Positions 57,301 through 64,000 of a DNA stretch of 64,000 bases are shown here, one piece after another. Position 1 is the first letter of the stretch. Each line of letters opens with the position of its first letter. Made by a program: the position numbers and the translations under genes. This DNA comes from Gnetum montanum (taxonomy: Eukaryota > Streptophyta > Gnetopsida > Gnetales > Gnetaceae). The stretch covers positions 544,204 through 608,203 of the forward strand of contig MNCI01027140.1 in the NCBI GenBank assembly GCA_015680685.1, given 5' to 3'. The notes under the pieces were generated by a model that saw only the letters and a list, made by a program, of their open reading frames with translations, was not told the DNA's origin and made no database searches.

Positions 57301-59829
57301 GCACTATTCCATTGGCTAAGAAAAATTGGTATGCTTTGGAATAATAATTGGTGTACCTACTCAAGTCACCTCTCAGTTGCTCCACCACAACAATCCTTAC
57401 TATGAGGCTTTTAGCATAAACCTCCAATGCTATTTGGGCTAAGGGTAGGAGTTGGTCTTTCTTGATGAACCCCTAGTCATCCACTCTATAATTACAAGTA
57501 CATCAAGAGAAAAAAAATAAAATCAAATAGCCTAGTAGCCTAGTAAAACCAAAAACTAAGATAGTCAAAAATAAAAACTTGAAATCACGCTTACCCTTCC
57601 ACATGGTAAATGGTACTGAGAGGGTTCTAAAATAGTGTGTGAGCTTGGTGTTCAACTAGCAAGGTGTTCTTAGCATTTTACAAATTGAACTTTAGCATGT
57701 TCCAAATCTCAAATAGCTTACAAGTTCTCCTCATGTGAGTGCTATTAAGCATGTCGCCCTCTACCCATGTTTCTAGATCATCTTCTATGAACTTAATGAT
57801 CAAGCTTGATGACCAAGGCAAAAAGGTCTCAATAATAATAGTGGTAGTATGGGAAGACAACTGTGACCATATCAGCACACTAAAGTTCTGTAGTATGAAG
57901 GCCAAGGACTCTTGTATCCTAGGCTAAAACCATAAGGAGCCATGCTCCAAAGTCATGTGGAAAGGTGGGGTGTTAGGCCTTGGGGTGTGAATGCAACATA
58001 GTAATTGCACTAGCTCTATCACCACTGGTATGGACTTGAGGAAGGCCCTACACACACAATAACAATCATTACAACCATAAATAGAAATAACCAAATATAA
58101 CCATAATATAAATAGCAAAAATTACAACAACTTTGATTATAGTGTTGTCATTCCACAACAACCAAACCATAGTTTCAACACTTAGATTCAAAACTCAAAA
58201 AACCATGTACAACCAAGTGGCCTAACAACAACTGATGGTAGTTTTCATGTTAAGATATGCATAAAAGTTATAAATTTTTTATGTAAAAACATCAAAAGCA
58301 TAAAAACTAGCTTGTACCTACTACAACAATAAAAACACCAATTTGCATTTTGCAAAATTTTGCTAAGTATCCTAGTTAATAGTGAAATAGCCAAAGTAAA
58401 AACTCTAGGAAGACTAGTGAAAATTTTCTAAAAATTCAAAATTACTATTTAGAGCTAAAATAACATGTAGAAAAATTTGTAAACTATTAAACACCAACAC
58501 TAATACCAATGCTGCCTATACAGATAGGGAGGTTTGTAGTTTTGATGACCAAAACTACAACTATATAGAACAATTCACACCAACATGAAAATGATAGATT
58601 AGTACTAAATTTTTTTTCCTAAGGCTGAAAATTATGTGGGCATCAAAATTCAATAGGATTGAGTGACTACACTAGGATTCCAAGCTTAAAGAAGATTTAA
58701 AACACCAACTAAAACCATGGCACCATTCCAATAAAAACTTCACAACAACACCAAAAACTATAGAAAATAGCCATAGTAGACAACCCATACAAAATATCAA
58801 AAACTTTTAACTTGGCTGAAATTGCTTACAAACCCTCCCAAAAACCTCAAGACATCCCCAAGACCATAGAAAATTGACTAGAAAAATTTTCTAAAATGCC
58901 AATGCCACCCATCCTCGTAGGGGTAAATCATAATAACCAGAAAATAACTCTTTGACACTAGTTTAATAAAAAATTAATTAAAATAAAACACATGATCAAA
59001 TTCAATGATTCCATAGCCATTTTAATCCATAAAAAAAATCTACAAATCTAAAATTAGAAAACATAAAAATTGTTAGCCTTTTTACAGAAAACATTGCCAA
59101 ATGAACCTAGCCATCACAACAAAACCCCATTTTGTGTGAGCATAGAAAAAAATCAACCAAAAATTAAGTACACATACAAATGTGATGACTCTATAGCCAT
59201 TGGAATCCTTAATAGAGGGTAAAAATTCATAACAATAAAACAAAAAAATTATTAAACATTAGCTAAAAAAAATGTGAAATTACCATATAAAAAGTGGCCA
59301 AGACTGAAAACCCATTCTACACTACTTTACAGAAACATTCATAAAAAATTAACTGTAAGTTAGAATTAGGTGGTTCAAAAATTCACCTAACCATTAAACA
59401 TAGTTCTAAAATCATATGGCCAAGAAAACCAGAAAATATTCAATATATTAATAGAAATAAATCCAAAATTGGTATTTCTTTTTTAATCCAAGACCCTAAA
59501 AAACACCCAAAAATAGTAGAAATAACTTTATCCATTTGACACACATCAATCCCATAACCCAAGAAATACCAAAAACTCATAGAATGGCCTAGATATAATG
59601 TAGGATCTATAATCAATTTAAAAATAATTGACACACAAACTAGCATGACAAAAAATGCCTAGGATTCTGGTGAAATTTTGTAAGAAGAGGCAAGAATGTG
59701 TGTACTTGAGTGTCATGGTGCTGGAGCTCTTGACTATCACAAGCCATAGTAGACTAGATAGTCCTTAGGAAGTAATGTCTAACTCCTTTAGGGCTAGGTT
59801 CTTTGTGATGGCAACCATCCTCTTCGACA
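54372..59829 (-). pseudogene. Decayed multi-exon gene on the minus strand, unidentified
   Basis: Coding-like minus-strand segments are separated by short non-coding stretches bounded by splice-like sites. The clearest introns are 57,594-57,486 (GTAAGC...TATAG) and 54,533-54,423 (GTTTGT...CATAG), each about 110 bases. Acceptors ending in TAG also lie at 58,048, 57,022 and 55,882 (a run of T before TTGTAG), and donors at 55,695 (GTATGT) and 55,468 (GTAAGT). Exon text includes AFLKSIPVVIELVQLL, FIKKDQLLPLAQIALEVYAK, ITQFHGVPITLAINESTFSD, DAQFNLGDHLVSRLWGEIL and ALKKENKRLPELNTDLKDC. The ITQFHGVPIT...SDIFGV part resembles plant mobile or transposon domains (RG..V..S...I...LG+P). A start MSKRMVAITKNLAL at 59,829 is possible. 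Many stops remain, so it is not functional. It may be an opposite-strand ORF of element D or a captured gene. Confidence 0.5.
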
Positions 59830-62376
59830 TGATGATAGTAATCAACACAAAAGTAGCTAAATCCTTGAGTTTTGAAGCCTTCCAAAGCAACTACGTTGGC
59901 CTCTTGCGTAGGAAAAGCTCAACTACACTAGGGATGAATGTTGTGAAAGCTAAAGTAGGTTCAAAGCTTTAATCCAAGATAGTGGATCTTTGGAGTGATG
60001 GAAAAAGAATGATTTGTGTAAAATTGTTTTTTGAAAAGCATTTCCAAACTTATGCACCCCATTGGAAAACCTTAGTTTCCCAAAACACTTGCCCAAGTCC
60101 CACTAAACTCAATGTTCACAATTCGTAAGTAAGACTATGTTGGTTGAGTGGGAAACTAATTAATCAAAAAATTCAAATTCAAGATGAGCCCCACTAGGCA
60201 CCTAGGAAGAAAGCCAATAGAAATCCAAATACACTTGGATTTCCAATTTCCTAGGGTGACTATGTTGGGTTTCAAGCATCTAGAAGCCTTGAAATGAATT
60301 TTAAAATTCATTTACTACCTAAACCAAACTTTCAAACACCCATCCATGTCATAAAACCTTATGTCCAAGACAAGAAATTAGGTGTTCACATGGATGAAAA
60401 CTAGGCAAAGAGGTAGGTAGAAACTCATTCTGAAACTTGCCATTTATGGTAGCTATGCTAACCAATAGCCTCCAATGTAGTCACTAATAGAAACATGTTT
60501 CTAAACATTAGCTAAGATTCCAATTGACTCTAGAATGGTATCTCCATAAACCAAACCCTAGCCAAGACCTTTGGTAGCTTCAAAATTGCATGAAACCTAT
60601 TAAATTCCATCAAAATTTAATTTTCTTGCATAACTACATTAGCTAGCATAGTCACCAATATTTGAGTAAGAAATAAACATTAAAATACCAAAAATAGCCT
60701 TCAAATTAATAAATGTTAACCACAAACCTCTAGTAGCCTTGAAATAACAAACAACTAACCTAAACAAGTTAAATCCCATACCACACTTTAGGCTACACTA
60801 AACATAACCATGACTACACTTGCCAACATCATCTTGCCAAAACCACATAAAAATCTCCAAATTAGCATATTTTGACCTCCAAACTCCTCTAGGACCTCTA
60901 GTAACCTTTTGTCAACAAAATGAGAAGTAGAAATAAGTCAAATTCCATTTCCATTATGTAGCTATGCTAAGGGGGCTTGTGACTATGTTGGCCAATGTAG
61001 TCACCAATAGTCCCAATGTAGTCACACTTCCAAAACATTAAAATGGGATTCCAACTTATCAAATTAACTTCCAAAAACACCAAACTAATCCCAAAACCCT
61101 ACTAGAGCTCCCAAAGACCTCTAAACCCTACAATCTTAGTAAAAAATAGCCAAAACTCATCATACATCCCACATCCACATTGTGACTATGCTAGCCAATG
61201 TAGTCCAATGGTGTTTGATAATTGTAACATAAAATTGACTATTAAAACTAATAATTTCAAGCCTAAACTCTTGTTTTCAATACCAATGACCTTAGAACAT
61301 GATAACCCAATCAATCAACCATAGAATTGCATCAAAATTTAAAATCCACATTGTGACTATGGTAGAGCAAGCCTAACTAAGCTAGCCAACATAGTCCCAA
61401 TGTAAACATTGTTTGAGACTAGTTTGACTAATGATTTGACACTCAAAATAACCCAAAACCTAACTTTGAAAACCTAGAATCCTATCCAACCATACTAACT
61501 TGTAAATTCACTTCGTTTTAGTCTTGAAAATACTAGAGTCATCTTAACTATGCTTAATCTAGGCTCAAATACACTAGCGAGTGTAGTTACAGTAGGAAAT
61601 GATCATTTCAAAGCCTCAACAACCTCAAGAATTAGACATCTTCCTATAGAATCTTGGCCAAGAACACCAGTAACAATAAAAACCCAAGAGATTGATTAAT
61701 TGATCATAGAAACCCATCAAAACCAAGATTTCACACCTAATTATATTGAGGAAGGTCATGGCCATGCTAGCTAGCATAGTCCCAACATATTCATGATTGG
61801 GGATTCATGAAATTAGTGTGTTGACATTCTAAATGATTGAATATTTGACCTAGAATATCTAAAACCCTTCTGACATTACCCATTAACAAATTCACCTTTT
61901 TCAACCATGGAAAATCTAGATTTTTTTCTACCTATGCTAAGCCATCCCTCAACTATGCTAGCCAATGTAGTCATGAGGTGTTGGTACAAAACTATATCTT
62001 CAAAATCCTGTTTTGGCCTCCAAGTAGATCATTCAGACCTTCTAAAGTCTTCCACTTTCCTAGGAAGTTGATAGAACACTAGTAGCAACTTTGAAACCTC
62101 CTAAACCTAGTTTTCTCATGAAACTATGTTGGGGGTAGCCTAGATTACACTATCCAGCATAGTCCCAACATAGTCACCAATGTTGACACCATTTCCAGCT
62201 CCCAGAGGGTGAAAAAAAAGTCCAAATTCATCAACTTTAAATCACAAACTATAGTTCTGAACATATAGACCATAAAAAATTTAAAATTGGCCATGATGAA
62301 CCTAGGAAACCACCTATTGATGCTAACTACACTAGGACCTAGTGTGACTATGCTAGAAAACATAGTCACTAGTATA
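59731..62376. repeat. Dispersed array of GACTATG...CATAGTC hairpins
   Basis: Imperfect inverted pairs such as GACTATGCTAGCCAATGTAG with TC recur near 59,740, 60,449, 60,631, 60,810, 60,958, 61,182, 61,352, 61,538, 61,757, 61,930, 62,117 and 62,321, spaced roughly 150-250 bases (wider at the left). Several contain a central GCTAGC. The sequence between copies is not obviously repeated. It lies on the upstream side of the minus-strand gene, as the relatives at 25.45-25.93 kb do for the pseudogene there. Confidence 0.65.
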
Positions 62377-62763
62377 GTTTAGTGTATTCACATAAAAAGA
62401 CATCAGTTTTACTTTTAAAGAACCCTAAAATGACCCCACCATGTGTCCAAACTCACTTGATAGCCTTGTATACCTCTACTATGGCCCACTAAGGCCTAAG
62501 ACTAGGAAAATATAAACTTTTTTAACCAATGTTAATGCATTGTTGACCTTTATTATCAATAGTTGACCTCATTTAACTTTACTTAGTTGTAGTTTCATCA
62601 TATCTACCATATTCTCTCTATTTTGGCCTCTATTATCCTTGTTTAGCCTTTGATTGGTGTTAGGTGATGGGCTTTGACCATCATTTGATACCATGTAATC
62701 ATACCTTACCAAGGCCTTAAACTAGCAACATGGCCCATTGATGAGATGCGAGTCGCATAGGCC

Positions 62764-62850
62764 GCAATATCGTGTACGCGATATCGCATCCCCCATGATA
62801 TCACATACGTGATATCACATCTTCCCTACTATATCGCATATGCGATATCA
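62764..62850 (+). promoter_or_regulatory. Three GATATC palindromes in U3
   Basis: Facing GATATC-type pairs centred at 62,775, 62,806 and 62,839, i.e. 31 and 33 bases apart. The forms are GCAATATCGTGTACGCGATA, TGATATCACATACGTGATAT and ATATCGCATATGCGATAT. Differences between copies are mostly CG to TG or CA. The last palindrome ends 18 bases before the TATA box. Confidence 0.75.
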
Positions 62851-62867
62851 CAGTCTGTCATCATATC

Positions 62868-62875
62868 TATAAATA
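62868..62875 (+). promoter_or_regulatory. LTR TATA box
   Basis: TATAAATA followed by AGACG; same context (CTATAAATAAG) as the minus copy at 14,448-14,455. Confidence 0.8.
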
Positions 62876-63042
62876 AGACGCGACTCTCCCTTGTTCGAAA
62901 TCCTAGTTTTAGAGTAGCGAAGCTCTGGCAGTTTGATCCCTCCAGAGTTAGATTTTTTCCCGTGTCTGCCTGCAGTGTGGTGAATGTAATTATACGGTGT
63001 CTTTATTCGAGTGTGTCGTACTTGGACATGCACATGACCAGC

Positions 63043-63048
63043 AATAAA
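63043..63048 (+). terminator. LTR poly(A) signal AATAAA
   Basis: AATAAA in GCAATAAAGATC. The minus copy has AGCAATAAAGACAAG at the same place, which marks the end of the R region about 170 bases after the TATA box. Confidence 0.65.
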
Positions 63049-63269
63049 GATCGAGATTACTTTATCATTGCAGCATTCACTTAGTTTATTTATTTGTTTG
63101 TTTATTTAATGTTATTTATTGCTTTCATAGCATGTGTGAGTATGACTTGATTACGAGCATCTACGGATGTGTACGGCTAGTCAAGGAATTGGTTACTCAT
63201 CGTGATTAGTCTATCACCCTGAAACTTCTAGAAGCGGAACGAGTACGACTTGATTACGAGCATTTAAGT

Positions 63270-63405
63270 GTGACTACTTGGTAGCCCAGTGGTGTAGCTA
63301 GGATCTACGCTTGGTAACCCAGTGGCATATTTGGGATCTGCGCTTGGTAATCCCAGTGGCGTACCTAGGACCTACGCTTGGTAGTCCCAGTGGTAGTCGT
63401 GCACG
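63270..63405 (+). repeat. About 33-bp tandem repeat in U5, four copies
   Basis: Units start (A/G)CTTGGTA followed by CCCAGTGGC and (G/A)GGATCT(A/G)C at about 63,279, 63,312, 63,345 and 63,378. The minus LTR has essentially one such unit (ATCCCAGTAACG...GTTTGGTAGCC), so the array expanded in this copy or its lineage. Confidence 0.75.
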
Positions 63406-63719
63406 AAGTCCAAGATGTGTACGGTTAATCAAGGAATCGATTGCTCGTCGCACTTAGGGTAGATTAGATTTTCTTACCCTTTTCTTTCTAGCTTAGATTA
63501 GTTAATATTATTTTCCATTGCCTTCAGGAGTAGCATAGATTAGGACACATCATAAACCTCCTCTGGACTAAACCATACGTGACATATGCAATACTAGTCC
63601 AGGTGGGAAGACAACGAACTGTGACCTAAGGCTAACTATCTAGGGTGGAGTTCGACCGGATCATACATGCGACGCTCGTTTCGTATGGTTGAGTGTAGGG
63701 GTACCTCGCCACTCATCAT

Positions 63720-63737
63720 AGGCACCGTTGCTGGGGA
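63720..63737 (+). other. tRNA-Asp primer-binding site
   Basis: GGCACCGTTGCTGGGGA closely matches the complement of the plant tRNA-Asp 3' end (TGGCGCCGTTGCCGGGGA), one base after the LTR plus a spacer. Use of tRNA-Asp is usual for Athila-type elements. Confidence 0.85.
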
Positions 63738-63853
63738 TGGTGCTAGTTATCTAGATTAGTTATATCATACAAGGTCACTATAAAGAACTTAACGATATAT
63801 CTCTTAGAAAGAAGAAATAATTATTAAAAAGTCACATAAATTCACACACAACA

Positions 63854-64000
63854 ATGCCTCTCCTACAAGATGATAATAAAGCCACACTTAGTGAGGAAGT
63901 TCATTGGAGAACCAATGAACTATATGACGATGAAGGTTGGAGTATACAACCTGAAGTGGGAGTTTCCTATAAGAATGAACAAAAAAAATGTCATCATAAT
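63854..64000 (+). CDS. gag: gag N-terminus of the right-hand Athila-like element (runs off the window)
   Basis: ATG at 63,854, 135 bases after the LTR end, is the same spacing as in the minus-strand relative (134 bases). The frame stays open for 49 codons to the window end and begins MPLLQDDNKATLSEEVHW. The N-terminal part does not obviously resemble MPSSHKSN of the other copy, as expected for a fast-evolving region. It is assigned as gag from position. Whether the rest is intact cannot be seen. Confidence 0.6.
   Translation, partial: MPLLQDDNKATLSEEVHWRTNELYDDEGWSIQPEVGVSYKNEQKKCHHN

Larger units (their letters stand above)
62650..63718 (+). repeat. 5' LTR of a younger Athila-like element
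   Basis: The LTR ends ...GGTACCTCGCCACTCATCA at 63,718 followed by a primer site, so it is the 5' LTR. It matches the minus copy at 13,764-14,610 and the fragment at 1-289. The start is not certain; TGTTAGGTGATGGG near 62,659 or TGGCCCATTGATG near 62,731 are candidates. It has the promoter, poly(A) and repeat features listed separately. Confidence 0.85.

Noticed and set aside
59775-59972. 65-codon plus-strand open frame starting MSNSFRARFF
   Set aside because: The minus strand of the same stretch gives a start in line with the spliced gene; the plus frame has no motif.
1-64000. Intact host protein-coding, tRNA or rRNA genes
   Set aside because: No open frame beyond 180 codons, no recognisable host protein, and no tRNA or rRNA sequence noticed; tRNA-like matches are only primer-binding sites.

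Overview
The window looks like intergenic DNA from a land plant with a large, repeat-dominated, AT-rich genome. I see no intact host gene, rRNA, tRNA or CRISPR. Nearly everything I can interpret is a decayed LTR retrotransposon. The lineages are plant-specific: Ty3/gypsy of the Athila/Tat group with tRNA-Asp primer sites, and Ty1/copia with a UBN2-type gag and tRNA-iMet primer sites. The low density of intact frames and deep nesting fit a gymnosperm-like genome, but that identification is a guess. One ambiguous base lies near 14,192.

Layout. 1-289 is the 3' end of an Athila-like LTR whose element lies to the left. 5.5-14.6 kb holds remnants of the same family on the minus strand: a repeat motif at 5.6-5.8 kb, integrase at 6.9-7.8 kb, a possible 2.9-kb LTR-like insertion at 7,786-10,680, a long gag pseudogene at 11,493-13,629, and an LTR starting at 13,764 whose U3 carries an array of GATATC palindromes. 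16.3-17.6 kb is a degenerate 45-bp minisatellite. 17.9-20.35 kb is a decayed gene resembling the DUF7869 family. A diverged LTR (20.5-21.2 kb) runs into 119-bp and 395-bp tandem duplications. 22.3-24.0 kb is a decayed coiled-coil gene on the minus strand. 26.7-29.3 kb is a plus-strand Athila-like remnant (gag tail, RNase H, integrase).

33.5-53.6 kb is a four-level nest. A Tat-like gypsy element (D, plus; gag and protease) is interrupted inside its protease by copia-type element A (minus, 36,250-53,117, duplicated target TAAAA). A is interrupted inside its gag by a relative, B (plus, 41,583-51,907, target AAAC[C/A]). B is interrupted just after its gag by a shorter relative, C (minus, about 44.4-48.0 kb). 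Both host reading frames stay in phase across the A and B insertions once the insertion and one target copy are set aside, which confirms the boundaries. A and B carry gag and a second ORF resembling the putative plant transposon protein domain, but I find no protease, integrase or reverse transcriptase in them, so they look non-autonomous.

54.4-59.8 kb, just beyond D's protease, is a decayed gene on the opposite strand with several introns of about 110 bp and recognisable splice sites. Its upstream side (59.7-62.4 kb) carries about a dozen imperfect hairpins built on GACTATG...CATAGTC. From about 62.65 kb a younger Athila-like element begins: LTR with GATATC palindromes, TATA box, poly(A) signal and 33-bp repeats; a tRNA-Asp primer-binding site at 63,720; and an open gag start at 63,854 that runs off the window.
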